A stretch of 64,000 bases of DNA from Paraspadella gotoi (GCA_051294375.1 CM119267.1:1123601-1187600), one strand, 5' to 3'. Counted from the stretch's first letter, positions 11,801-22,718 are shown. The notes: generated by a model from the sequence alone, not told the origin. Numbers and translations: made by a program.

Positions 11801-14800
11801 CTCTCACCCCCCACCACCCCACCCCTTCTCCCTCCTCCCCCAAAAGTCTGTGATGGCAGCAACGATGTTCAAAAAGTCCTACTTCCACGATCACTTCCTT
11901 CCGGCGTTGCTCCGCCCGCGCCCGACGCCGTCCTCCCCCGACGCCGTCGCTCGCTTCGTCGACGCCCTCGTCAAGGCCAACAAAATTCCGGCGCCGATTT
12001 ATGAAGGTTACGCGGAGGCGTGCCGGCGTGAGTCCGAGAGGTTGGTCCAACCTTTTAAATCCAATTTAGTTTTATAAATATACGTTAATATACAGAAGGC
12101 TTCATATTATAAAATGTGGTACCCCTTTTTTGTGACCAGAACACGTTCCGAGAAAACTACTGAATAGAATTTAATGAAATTTTGCATGCGAAGTACCAGT
12201 AGTGATACAAATGGAACTATCGAGGCGAATTTTTACATTCCACCCCTAAGCTGAGATAAGGGGCCCTGAGAGGGCAGCCCCTGAGAGGGCAGCCCCTGAG
12301 GGCCACAAATGGTCAAAAAAAAATTTTTCAAAAAATTTTTTCAAAATTTTTTTATTATTTTTGTTTTAAACAGTTGCACAGACGTTTACTCTTCCCAAAA
12401 ACATATTTATTACCTCACAAATATTCATTTACCTTAATTTTTACTTATGAACAAAAGCAGTTAAAGTCAGATTTGGAATAATTTGGGAAAATTGGAAGTA
12501 AAAACGATGAACCATGCATCTTCAACCATGCTTAATTCTTGCAAATTTAACAATTTTAGTTCTAAAATGTTTTGTTTTATGTTAAAACGTCAATGCACCT
12601 GATGCTACTAAAAAAATTTGAAAAGAAAAAAAAAATTAGCATTTTTTGGCCCCCAGGGGTCCACCCCAGGGCCCTGTATCTCTTGTCAGGGTTTGAATAT
12701 CAAAATTCCCTCGATAGTTCCATTTATATAATCATTAGTAGTCTAAATGTAAAATTTCATTAATTCGATTGGGTAGTTTGGTGGGAACAGATTCTGGTCA
12801 CAAAAAAGGGGTACTACATTTTATAATATGAAGCCTTCTGTATTATTAAGTCTTAGTTCCACTTGATCTAGGAAATGCGTAATTGCGTATGTTTCTATAG
12901 GAAGTGGAAAAGAATACCCGATCGCATAGATGATGATGATGATGATCATCATTATCATCATCATCATCAGATGCTTTATTTCAGATGGAATTCCTCTGAA
13001 TCCCCGAAAAATTACGAGGAAGAAGTCGGCGAGTTTTTCTCTTCACTTTCTCCGATGCAAAGAATTCGGCGTCGATTCGACAAATTGGCGTCAATTTTGA
13101 TCGCTGAAGCCACGCCCACTTCCGCCAGGTTAGTTTTGATGGGATATTTAGAGTTTTGCGAACTCATCTCATCCTTGGTTTAGTTCTCGCGTCTCCTCAT
13201 CCTCCTCTTCCTCCGTCCTCTTCGATCTCGATGCCGACGTGACGTCCATCCTGCGTCGCCACGCTCACGGCGACGCGATTCCGGCGGCGCGTCTCTTTCG
13301 TCTCGTTGACGCCGTCATTGAGGGATTCTGTACGACGACGCTGATGACGCGCGACGCCGGAAATCAGCGTCAGGCGTCGTGGATGACGGCGTTTTTCTCG
13401 TCGATCGCCAGATGGACCCCGATTCACGTGCCGATGGTCGTCAGGTTGCCCATTCTTAAGCAAAAAAAAAATATTTTGATTAAATTGAAATTATTATTAG
13501 TAAATGTCTCAAACATTGTAATAAGAGTCTAGAATAAATTGATAGGACATTTAAATTGGTAGAAATACAATTATAAACCATTAGTTTACATAAACATAAA
13601 AATTACTTGTTTTAATTTCAAAACTGCTATATGCTAATGAGATTTAAGATCACGATCGAATAACGCGACCGTTTGTTGCGTCAGGTCGATCGAATTGTGC
13701 ACGACTCAATTGCGCGAATTGGATTTTCACCAAGTTTTCTCTCTCGGTCGATTTCTTGCTCATTTTCGCGAGATTGAGACGGACGTCGCTCGCAATTTGC
13801 CCGACAGGTGAATTTTAAGGACTCTGAAGAATTCAGTGAAGAGAGTCAAGAAAGTGTTAGGATTAAGCAATTTGTTCAGTTTTTCTTCATGTCATCTGAC
13901 CTCTCTTTTCCCCCCCCCCTCTCCTTCAGCTTGTCCCTCGGCCCCACTTTACCGCCGAAAGCCTCGACTCAACCAATCGTCGATTTCATCCTTAATTCAT
14001 CTCCGCCTCTCGATTCAAACGCAGAGACTTTCTTCAATTTTTTCCTCTTCGCTTCTTCTTTTCTCGATCAGGTCTATTTACTTTCATTTCATTTAAAAAA
14101 TGTTGATGGAAACCGAACAACCAACAAATCTCTCTCTCTCTCTCTTTCTCTTGTCAACTCTTATATTTTTATTTTATGTCCGCTTCTTCTTCGCAATAAT
14201 ACTCGGTCGCCATAACCTTATTTGAATATCAGCTTTTCAACTCTGGAGCGGCTCGTCCAGTGTGGCTCACGTCGCCGATGATTCCCGATTCCTTCGCGTC
14301 GAAGATGATTTGGTTGAAGAGACGCTTGAGCCTCTGCTACTTCGAGGGGCGACCGACTGGAAGGACGAGGATATGCGCTCAGGCGGGTCGACGATTAATA
14401 TTTGACATGAAAAACATATATAATGTTTATATATAAATTCTTTAACAGATGAGAGATGCGGTGGATTTCGTGGATCGAGTCTTTGGTCTCAACGTCGATC
14501 GCTTCATCGATCATCTCTCGATCCAAGATTTTCTCAAGTTTGTCAATTTTATTTATACTCTTATTATTATTGATTTTGAAGAGACAGAATTATTGTGATT
14601 GTGATAGTTCGTGATAGAACAGATCAATACTGGCGGGTGAAGCGCCCCGTCGCTCTTAACTGTTAGGCGGCCACCTGGCTAGAACCCGGGACCTTGCCTC
14701 ATGCACCAATGGCCTCTGTTGAACAGTTGGTAGATTTTAGTCTACCATAATTAATAATTAATTCATTAACATATTTTCTTTATATTCTCCTCATCTTCCT

Positions 14801-16915
14801 CCTCCTCATTTTTAGATTCGAAATGGACTTTTGTTCTCCCGATGATTTTCTTCGCGACGACGAAGTCGCTCGTCATTTCCTGCGCGTCGTCTCGTCGTCG
14901 TCGTCGTCATCATCTTCACTCAAACTTCAGACTCTCGATCTCCTCATAGCAGATTATCTCTCTCGCCCCAACGCTACGTCGATTCGACGCCGCAAAATGG
15001 CCGCCATCTTGAACGCCGCAGCCCGACTTCCCGCCACGGCTCTCGTGAAATTGGGCGGCGTTCCTTGGGTCCTCGAAACCTACTTGGCGCGGAGAGGTCC
15101 GCCGGATTCTCTTCCCCCTCAAGACCTGGTCCGGACTTTTCTCCAACTCTGTCTCTCTCTGCCGCCGACGTCGCTGGTCTGCGACGACGCTGGCTTCCAA
15201 GAATCTCCCTTCTTCGCGGGTTAGATCAGTTATAATTCATGTTATTGAATGGCAGTGATAATAATATTAACAATATTAATAAAAATATATTTCCTTTGCT
15301 TGAATAGACCCGTCGCTGATTCGCGCTTTGAAAATCTTGTTGGTTGACATTGGAGACGATTCGTCAATGAGATGTTCCTTTCAGTTGGAAGAAGGTAATA
15401 TCCACCCAGAACCTTTAGAAAAAAACTTTTCTCTTAGTATTGAAACTGAGGGCGAAGGTCCGAAGGGTTTAGTTGAGTTAGCAGTGGTTGTAGGCGAGAT
15501 CTGTAGTCGGGCATTGCCTTGGTTTACCCCGCCTATAAGCATGACAACTGGTGAGATATCACGGGCATCACGCATATTAAAGATGGCTTTTCCGGCACCA
15601 GTAACTTGTGATTTATTTTAATTGAGATTTTAGTTTTTCAACCTATTTGCATATTGTAGCATTTTAGATTACATATCTTATTTTTTGATTCCGATTTCTT
15701 AGATGGTTTATTTTGTAATTTTAGGGATAATTTTAACTAATAATATAATATAATAATATTTACATATTTTATTGTAGTTTTGTAGTTTTACAAATGGAAA
15801 ATAACCAAATAAATCCTTCTCTGTTCCATTTTCTATTTCATCCTTCCAGATATTTCTTCTTTCCTCTCTTCCTCTCTTCTTCTTCTCTCCAACATCGACG
15901 ATTTGAGTCTCGATTCTCTTTCTCTTCTTTTTCCATTTTTGTCTCATGGAATCGAAACGGCGCCGCCCGCGATTCGACGCATTTTTCCCGTCGCGCGGCG
16001 TCATTCCAAGATTCTCTCCGAATTCCACGCGGCGCTGACGATGATCGACGGCGCCTATAAATCCGGCGTCGTCGAAAACGGCGCCATCCGGTCGAAAGTC
16101 AAAGCTTTGGCGCTGCTGTCGCGTCTGACAAGCGATGATGATCGACGCCGCTCTTCGATCGAGTCGACCTTCGTCGACTCCATCCACGAAACGTTGGATG
16201 CGCTCGATCTCCACGTCGACGCCGCCTCGATTCTCGTCCACGGGATTTTGGCAGAGTTCAACTCATTCGTTGATCTCTGCGACGACGAAGGCGCAGCTCT
16301 TCCTCATCTCGAGGATTTGACGAGGGTGTTGGGGGCGACGCTCGCGATCAAGTCGCCCGCCGAGTTCGGAGATCTCTTCACGCGGTGAGAATCGAGTCAA
16401 GAGGATCGTCCAAGTGTGCCTAGTGATAAGGAAGTCACGAGAAAACTTTTCAGGACATAGATAAATAATTGGCAGGAGCTTTTACTTGAAATCTCCCTCA
16501 ATTTCTCAGTAATGTTCATTATGATTATCCCATCATCGCGTCCAGGAAAGGCTTGAACGCCGCAGCCGCGGTATTCCCCAAGAGTCTCGTCAAGAGATCA
16601 CCCGTCGCTTTTATCCTTATCTGTGGAAGAATCTTTGCCACGGAAGCGGAAGACGTCAAGCGGAATTTAGAAGCGGAAGAATCGAAGCGAAACTCGAAAG
16701 CGGAGGATTTGAAGCAAAAACTTTTTCTTGGCAAAATCCTGAATCTGGTGACGGCGGCGTCGAAGCTGCTGCGGCTCGGCGGGATGGTCGATTCGACGGT
16801 CGCTACGGCGACGCGGCGGCTTTTTGACGATCTTGTTGAGACGGCGCCTGAACGTCTCAAGATCGAAACTCGCGATCTCTTGAGGAGAGAGATCGAAATG
16901 TTAAACTCTGGATGA
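2814..16915 (+). CDS. FANCA: Fanconi anaemia complementation group A homologue, about 19 exons
   Basis: FANCA is a core-complex scaffold for monoubiquitination of FANCD2-FANCI in crosslink repair. Proposed exons: 2814-3122, 3300-3618, 3681-3907, 4149-4302, 4608-4775, 10912-11129, 11190-11303, 11362-11508, 11847-12040, 12901-13128, 13184-13444, 13685-13807, 13930-14071, 14233 to about 14386, 14449-14537, 14816-15219, 15308-15394, 15850-16384, 16546-16915. Most junctions agree in phase. Diagnostic family blocks are YSEWFFSRFG, FLSQLVQFEP, HLLHPP, SALAKTRLADLKESL, TMFKKSYFHDHFLPALL, ANKIPAPIYEGYAEAC and IQDFLKFEMDF. The N-terminus is very acidic (repeated DDDMVDD). Exon 12901-13128 has an Asp/His-rich run. 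A reading-frame break appears near 14315-14325. Exons after 15308 resemble no FANCA segment I can place; they could be a diverged C-terminus or belong to another helical-repeat protein, although their phases join cleanly to the preceding exon. Confidence 0.82.
4806..5400. repeat. Dispersed repeat, copy 1 (related to 48146-48780)
   Basis: Starts near TATCGTCACAATCGCTTTGC and includes a GTTTGCGACGATCTTG segment, a long CT-rich tract, a CTGCTGCTGC-rich segment, and ends near GAACTCGTAAAATTAGG. The same order of blocks, with many indels, occurs in a MAP3K4 intron at about 48146-48780. Fragments with the CGATTGCGACGAT core also appear near 5805, 7970 and 50262. It has no recognisable coding capacity, so it is probably a non-autonomous transposon. 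Confidence 0.6.
5305..7433. repeat. 2.1 kb block, first copy, ending at the N gap
   Basis: Matches 7459-9608 along its whole length with scattered one-to-few-base indels. It includes a (TTCCTTTCTATTC)-like pyrimidine tract, a GC-rich middle (about 6020-6290) and an AT-rich tail ending GGAAAAGATGCCC directly before the Ns. Most likely this is the end of one contig overlapping the start of the next. Confidence 0.8.
7434..7458. other. Assembly gap (25 N)
   Basis: A run of 25 N separates the two copies of the 2.1 kb block. The left copy stops at the gap and the right copy starts at the gap. Confidence 0.98.
7459..9608. repeat. 2.1 kb block, second copy, starting at the N gap
   Basis: Near-duplicate of 5305-7433 in the same orientation. 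It begins immediately after the Ns. At the right end the match stops exactly where the first copy is cut by the gap (GATGCCC), after which unique sequence continues. Confidence 0.8.
10435..10464 (+). other. Hairpin plus CTAA, Helitron-3'-end-like
   Basis: An 8-bp perfect stem (CGACCGCG at 10435-10442, CGCGGTCG at 10448-10455) with a 5-nt loop is followed five bases later by CTAA and then T. A terminal hairpin close to CTRR with a following T is the form of a Helitron 3' end. No 5' end or Rep/helicase gene was recognised, so this is a weak suggestion. Confidence 0.25.
12093..12840. mobile_element. 748-bp MITE with long terminal inverted repeats and TA target duplication
   Basis: Both ends read CAGAAGGCTTCATATTATAA inward. 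The first ~50 bases of each arm match almost perfectly and the similarity continues to about 150 bases, including a shared AAATGGAACTATCGAGG segment. The element is flanked by TA on each side (12091-12092 and 12841-12842), as for Tc1/mariner-type insertions. The centre is AT-rich with a short GGGCAGCCCCTGAGA tandem near 12260-12303. It has no transposase. It sits in the FANCA intron between exons 11847-12040 and 12901-13128. Confidence 0.8.
15505..15580. mobile_element. Fragment of GTAGTCGGGCATTGC-ended MITE
   Basis: Contains GTAGTCGGGCATTGCC followed by ACCCCGCCTATAAGCATGAC, which matches the reverse complement of the right end of the element at 49663-50093. It lies inside a FANCA intron. 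Boundaries are approximate. Confidence 0.5.
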
Positions 16916-17032
16916 CTATTTATATTGTTGTTCTTTGTTAATTTTATTCCCTCTTGTTGCTCATTTATTTGTTATCACATTCACGATTTGTGTTGACTAT
17001 TTCCAGGCGTTAGTCCAACTTATATTCTCACA

Positions 17033-20000
17033 ATGAATCATGTCCTACAAAGATTTCACAAAGTCGCCAAAAAAAAGCAGAACTCGATCTGGGATCGAAT
17101 CGGTATCGACCCCAGAGACAAAAGCGAACAGAACCAAGAACCCGCCTTCTTCGCCGCCCTGTCTAAAGTCAATCGCAAAAAGACGATCAATGACAATCAC
17201 AAGGAGTGTGAAGCTGTGAAGAAAAGTCGCAATAATTACCAAATGGCCGAAACGGTTGTCTCTGCTAAACAAACTAGAAACCGTGACATCGACGGCTTCA
17301 TCCGTCGTTTGGAAATGAAACGCAACTCGAGTGTTGACAGAGTCAAGTCGTCCAAGAGATCAAAGCATGTCGATGGTCACTATTCAACCCAGAGTCCAAA
17401 ACTCGAATGTTGCCCAAATAATTTATCTAATGCTGGTTCTTTAGATGTCGGCGTCAAGAACATAAGCAAAACCCAGGGAAGTGAGATCGACAAATATCTC
17501 CGAGAAAGTGGCACAAAGAGACATCCTGCAAATAAATATTTTTTTACAAAGAAAAATGATGAATCGGATTGGAGCGACAGCAAACAAGAGGGTCGAACAC
17601 AAATGATTGGTGGAACCTTTGACCAGAAGAACAACATAAATTTTAAAACTCGTCGAGTTTTGAAGAAAGATGACCTTGCAATGCAAAGATGCGCTGATGA
17701 GACAAGAGGATCTTTTCGTCGCAGAATCGATTACAATTTTGAAACTAATCAGGATGGGAACTCTTTTTACCCTATGCCAATCAATAATCATCATCAAACT
17801 CAGCCGAGTAAATTTGAGGAAGCGCTTGATCGAATGAACCACCGCAACATCGAGACCCACAACGAATCGTTTGATCACATTTTTAAAACTCGATCAAATA
17901 AGACCCAAGGATATCCTAGACGGATTGAGAGACTGCAATCTAACATCAGACAGATCGACAGAGGTCTTGGTCGAACAGGGAGCCTCGAATATAACAGACA
18001 GATCGACAGTCTGACACCCAGCCTCGAATCTAACATCAGACAGATTGACAGATGTCTCGGTCGGACTGGCAGCCTCGATCTCGCTACTAGACGAGACTGG
18101 ATTGCAAAGAGGTCGAACGAAATCGATTCCAGCTCTAATTCAGACGGTTTCTTCGATCGAAGCCAGACCCACGAATCCCGCGCGAGTCGCCCGGATCGAA
18201 GGAACGATCGGGAACTTCTCATCAAGGATCCGATGACTCTGAGTAGAGATCAATATCGCAGGAAGATGAAGTTGAGAGAGAATCCGGATCTGATGGCGAT
18301 TAGGGTCGCGTCGAACCGGACAGACGGACACTCTAAACTAAGGGAGTTGTTAAAGGGAGAGAGGGGAAAGGGGAAAGCGGTGGAGGAAGCGACGAGGAAG
18401 CGAACCCACATTTCTAGGAAATCCGATTTTAATTTCGGACGAGATTCTGTTCGAGAAAGACGAAAAGATGGAACGACGATCGCCTCTCCGTTCGCCTTTC
18501 CCTTCGTCGAGACTGAAAGACCGCGTCCGGTCGAGTCTTTCTTTTCTTTGTCCGACGACGAAGAGACGACGACGACCTCGACGTCTCTCTTCTCCAGCTT
18601 CGTCTCCGAATCCTCACCCGCCATTGGTTCCTCCTTTCTGGCGCAAATGGCGACCAAGGCTCTTCGATCCAAAGGAAGACTCAACCATCGTCTCCAATTC
18701 CCGACGACCGATTTGTCTCGAATCTCGGAGGAGAGAGATTCGCAGTTGGAATCTGGATCCAACCGCGAGTTGGATTCCGTGAGAGAGTTGGACTCGATTC
18801 CGGAAATGGAATCGGCGCCGATCGGCGGAGCTTCGAACGACGTCGCTTGGGCGACGCCATCCGGCCAAGCTCTAGACTTTGACGGGATTTCCGAAGAGTT
18901 TTTCGGCGACGATGACGAGAGGCGGATGCTGGTGCCGGAAAGAGACGCCGGCGCGGGAGGCGGCAAGTCGATCTCGGTCGCCGGAAAAGCGACGGACGAA
19001 GAGGATTTTGGATTCGAAAAAGGAGATTTGATCTTGAATGTAAAACGTGAAAGCGAAGGATTCGTTGGTGAAGTTGAAAATGAAATTAGATTTAAAGATT
19101 TCAAAGATTTTAATCGAGGTTTTCAAGGTGACAAACCGGCCTTTGGAGACGACAAAGATGATAAAATTGAATGTGATAAGTTTAAAGCGGACTTCTATCA
19201 CAACGAAACGGCTTTCGACAGCGACAAAACAGATTTTAATTTTTTCGACGATAACTCATGCGATGTTGTCTTCTATGAGAATGGCAAAACGATTGCAGAA
19301 AATGTTTTGAGCGAAGACGATTTTGTAAACAAAGTCGACGAAAGCGTGAAAATATCAAGTGAACTCGATTCGAGAAAAAACGTGAAAAATCAGTCGTTTT
19401 GTTTCGCCGATTTTCACAATAAACGCGTTTCCGCAGAAATGGACGGAGAAAGTTATTGCGTGGGGGAAGATACTGGGTTTTTCGGGGAGGAAAGTCACTG
19501 TGTTGATCAAGTTTTGGATCCAATTAAAAAAAAGAGAGATGAATTGAAATTGAAATTGGAAGGATTTGGAAAAGAGTCGGACATTCGTTCTTCCGAGATT
19601 TCAAAAATCGGAGAATCAGAGGCGCTTCCCTTGAATGAGCAAGATATTCCCTTCTCTTGCAAGATCGGGTTCAGAACGAGAAACGACGACAACAACAACG
19701 ACAAAAGAGCAGATGAAAACGAGATTTCCGCTTCTCATCATCGAAGCGACGCGATCCTGGTCGATCGAAACTCGACCGAATCGGAGCGGACGTCAGATAA
19801 GGACGCTACAGAAACGCGGACGAATTATTCCATCTTTGGCGAAGGAAGAATTTTGCCAGAAGAGGCAAGCAACGAAGAGATTTTGGTTGAATCGGTCGGT
19901 CGGTCCGAGTGTCCATCGATTTGTCTGTCGGTCACTCGTCAATTGAAAAAGAGTAAAGGGGAAAAGAGAGAGGAAGTGAAAGACATAAATAACTCTGTAA

Positions 20001-21265
20001 ACGAAGCTCGGGCGAACAAAAGCGAAATCGCGTCTCGATCGTCAGAGATCGCGTTGCTAAACAAAAGTGCAATGGAATCGTTAGAGATCGCGTTCATTCG
20101 TTGTGATGAGAGGGCGAAGGATTCTGTGAAAAAAATAAGTGGTGAAGTTGGCTCTGGCGTGGAGGAATACGATTCTGCATCAGATAAAAAAGATCTCGGG
20201 CTTAATTTTGCAGGGCAATCAAATAATTATGAGTTTAATTCTGATAGTGAATTTAATTCCGAAGTGAATCAAAATAATGAAGGATTTAGATCTGCAGCGG
20301 ATAGTAGATTCATCTCAGCAGATGAGAAGGATGGTGGGCTTAGTTTTGCGGTCGTTCAAAAAGATTTTGGACAGAGTTCTGTTTGTGAATTCAATGTAAC
20401 AGTAGATCAACAGATCAACCCATTCAGTTCTGCAGTGGATCGAAATAGTGATGTCTCCAGTTCTGTAATGAACGAAGCCAAATCGAAAATTATCAGGAAT
20501 GAAACCATAAATCTTAATGAAGATAATAAGAAAGCTTGTTCTTTTAAACCGAAGTTGATCGATGTCAACAAGAAGAACGATAGCGAGATCGATTATAACG
20601 AGACCGATCCTCGTTCTTTAGTCCATCAATCTCCTCGACCAAAAAATCCAATCGTCGAATCCTCGCCGAAAAATCTAAATGAATTGGAAATAGTCGATGA
20701 TAAGAGTCAATCGAAATGTGATGAAGCTTTATTACATAAAACTGAAGAAAATTTAAATGATATTATTAACGAAAAATCGTTAGATTCTCACGATTTTTTG
20801 GAAAAAGAAAATCTCTTGAAATTCATCGATACAAATATAATCGATGAGGAAAATGAGGAGTCGAGTCTTTCTTCAGTAGAATTGATTCAATCAACCGAAG
20901 CGGTCTTTAATAAAAACGAAAATCAGAAACCGAATCATCCCACATTAGATAAATCGCATTTAACATTTTTCAACGATATCGCGTTGTGTCTCTATAAAAC
21001 CCATAAAACCTCTTCAACATCAGAAAATGAGACTCGGTTCAAAGTAACTAGCTGCAGAATTTCAGGAACTTCGCCCTTAAGATTCGATCCTCGCTCTCAA
21101 AAAGCTCCTTCACTCTCAAGGCTTAACTCTCATCCGTCTCCTTTGCTCTCAACGGACCCGGAAACCGCTAAAGAGACCAAAGCGACTTCAAACTTTCCGC
21201 TAAACGAGGACTTGTCGAGATTCGGCCAAGATCTGCCCTCCTGGATTTTTCAGTGGAAAATTTGA
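17033..21265 (+). CDS. Orphan protein, 1410 residues, charged and probably disordered
   Basis: A single uninterrupted reading frame of 4.2 kb starts MNHVLQRFHK and ends SWIFQWKI. I recognise no domain. Composition is rich in Asp, Glu, Asn, Ser, Lys and Arg, which suggests a mostly disordered protein. Near residues 300-350 there is an internal repeat built on SNIRQIDRGLGRTGSLE, present in two fuller copies and one shorter copy. A CAG at about 17006 just upstream could be a splice acceptor for a 5'-UTR exon. The frame is too long to be chance, and its codon use resembles that of neighbouring exons. It lies between FANCA and ALKBH7 on the same strand. A rapidly evolving, lineage-restricted protein is the simplest reading; function is unknown. 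Confidence 0.75.
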   Translation: MNHVLQRFHKVAKKKQNSIWDRIGIDPRDKSEQNQEPAFFAALSKVNRKKTINDNHKECEAVKKSRNNYQMAETVVSAKQTRNRDIDGFIRRLEMKRNSSVDRVKSSKRSKHVDGHYSTQSPKLECCPNNLSNAGSLDVGVKNISKTQGSEIDKYLRESGTKRHPANKYFFTKKNDESDWSDSKQEGRTQMIGGTFDQKNNINFKTRRVLKKDDLAMQRCADETRGSFRRRIDYNFETNQDGNSFYPMPINNHHQTQPSKFEEALDRMNHRNIETHNESFDHIFKTRSNKTQGYPRRIERLQSNIRQIDRGLGRTGSLEYNRQIDSLTPSLESNIRQIDRCLGRTGSLDLATRRDWIAKRSNEIDSSSNSDGFFDRSQTHESRASRPDRRNDRELLIKDPMTLSRDQYRRKMKLRENPDLMAIRVASNRTDGHSKLRELLKGERGKGKAVEEATRKRTHISRKSDFNFGRDSVRERRKDGTTIASPFAFPFVETERPRPVESFFSLSDDEETTTTSTSLFSSFVSESSPAIGSSFLAQMATKALRSKGRLNHRLQFPTTDLSRISEERDSQLESGSNRELDSVRELDSIPEMESAPIGGASNDVAWATPSGQALDFDGISEEFFGDDDERRMLVPERDAGAGGGKSISVAGKATDEEDFGFEKGDLILNVKRESEGFVGEVENEIRFKDFKDFNRGFQGDKPAFGDDKDDKIECDKFKADFYHNETAFDSDKTDFNFFDDNSCDVVFYENGKTIAENVLSEDDFVNKVDESVKISSELDSRKNVKNQSFCFADFHNKRVSAEMDGESYCVGEDTGFFGEESHCVDQVLDPIKKKRDELKLKLEGFGKESDIRSSEISKIGESEALPLNEQDIPFSCKIGFRTRNDDNNNDKRADENEISASHHRSDAILVDRNSTESERTSDKDATETRTNYSIFGEGRILPEEASNEEILVESVGRSECPSICLSVTRQLKKSKGEKREEVKDINNSVNEARANKSEIASRSSEIALLNKSAMESLEIAFIRCDERAKDSVKKISGEVGSGVEEYDSASDKKDLGLNFAGQSNNYEFNSDSEFNSEVNQNNEGFRSAADSRFISADEKDGGLSFAVVQKDFGQSSVCEFNVTVDQQINPFSSAVDRNSDVSSSVMNEAKSKIIRNETINLNEDNKKACSFKPKLIDVNKKNDSEIDYNETDPRSLVHQSPRPKNPIVESSPKNLNELEIVDDKSQSKCDEALLHKTEENLNDIINEKSLDSHDFLEKENLLKFIDTNIIDEENEESSLSSVELIQSTEAVFNKNENQKPNHPTLDKSHLTFFNDIALCLYKTHKTSSTSENETRFKVTSCRISGTSPLRFDPRSQKAPSLSRLNSHPSPLLSTDPETAKETKATSNFPLNEDLSRFGQDLPSWIFQWKI

Positions 21266-21440
21266 TTTGTTTCAGAGATGGAAAAAAATGAGAGACTGAA
21301 TCACTCATTTCAACAATTTCTGCCCGAATCAAATTCCTCTTTTTTTGTCACTCCTGATTCCATTTTTATGTTTTTTTGTTGTTCGCAAGATTCAAAATCT
21401 TCCTTTGGACAACAACCATCTCCCCCCCCCCTTGAGCGCC

Positions 21441-22718
21441 ATGATCGTCCTCCGCCGCGTCACCGCCTCCGCCCTCAACCTCTCAGCCGCGGCTCCCGTT
21501 TCTCCCGCAACCCCGGCGAAGCCCAGACATTTTTTCGTCGACGCGGAACGGCCCGTCGGGCTCGAGGACGAGAGCCCCGCGATCCGCTTGGGCCGCCGCC
21601 TCCTGATCCTTCGCTCCGAATTCGGAATCTCCGCTCCCGAGAATCCGTTTTTGGTGGCGACGACGGAGGAGGCGTTGGACGAGTTGGTCGACGGTCTCCT
21701 CTTGAAGGCGGACTTCGTCTCCGAAAAGGAAGAGGCAGAGTTGGTTGACGAATTGAATCCAGTTCTCAGAAAAATGAGGTAAGGGGGGGGAGGGTTAAGT
21801 TTTTGATGATTGAACCCATCTCTCACTCATTTTCTCTGGTTCACATTTCAAATGCTTTCTTGACTGCGTCCAACTTTCTAAAATTTAACAGCAGAAAAAG
21901 TTTCATCCACGAGTTTCGCTTTTATGAAAACATTTTTATCGCTTCTGATCTCAGGTACGAAAAAAGTCACTGGGACGACGCGATCCACGATTATCGCGAG
22001 ACAGAGAAGATAGAATGGCGCGAGGCCAACGCCGCCGTTGTTGAAAGGCTCAGGGCTTTTGCCTTCCGGGCCGAGTCGTCTAAGCCTTTGCCGCATGCTC
22101 ACATCTTGGACGTCTCTGAGAAAGGTGAGCTAATACTGAGATTATTGTGAGCTTATGATTTATCGATTCAACAATTTCATTTTATGTACGTCTTAAACAT
22201 AATTAAACTTAATCTTTGTCAATGTAATACAACAATATTGAACCTTCAGAATATTATATTATAAAATTATCCATACATTATAAAACACAAAATATGCAAA
22301 TGAGTTTGATGAACCTTATTACAAATTAATATATATCTTTTCCGATCATCACTTCAGGCTTCATCAAACCTCACGTGGACGCTGTACGGTTCTGCGGCGA
22401 CACCGTCGCTGGAATTTCGCTGCTTTCGGGTGATTTTCGTGCTGCTGCTGCTGCTGCTGCCGTTCATCATCAACCAATCCCCCCCCCCTTCCCTTTCCAG
22501 ATTCGGTGATGCGTTTCACCAAAGAGAAGGAGCCCTCTCTCTCCGGAGATCTACTCCTCCCACGTCGCTCCCTCTACGTGATGCGAGATGTCGCTCGTTT
22601 CCTCTACTCTCACGCCCTCTTGCCTGACGCCGACTCTTTCTTCAACGGAAACAAAATAAACAAAGGGCGACGAATATCGGTCATATGCCGGAACGCGCCC
22701 CTCCCCGGCGCCGGATGA
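21441..22718 (+). CDS. ALKBH7: Mitochondrial AlkB-family dioxygenase ALKBH7
   Basis: Four exons joined in phase: 21441-21778, 21955-22124, 22358-22429 and 22501-22718. ALKBH7 is a mitochondrial Fe(II)/2-oxoglutarate-dependent AlkB homologue linked to programmed necrosis and fatty-acid metabolism. Family landmarks are [26 protein letters not shown] (metal-binding His and Asp in HVD), [30 protein letters not shown] (third metal ligand His) and GRRISVICR (2-oxoglutarate-binding Arg). The N-terminus from the chosen ATG ([17 protein letters not shown]) is Arg/Ser/Ala-rich without acids, consistent with a mitochondrial presequence. Length (about 266 residues) is close to the family norm. No missing key residue was seen. 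Confidence 0.9.

Noticed and set aside
15328-15621. 97-codon frame continuing past exon 15308-15394
   Set aside because: After the donor at 15395 it runs into a MITE fragment; treated as intron.
18250-19104. 284-codon minus-strand frame
   Set aside because: Shadow of the 17033-21265 gene; serine-rich reading caused by its GAA/GAC/TCG codons.
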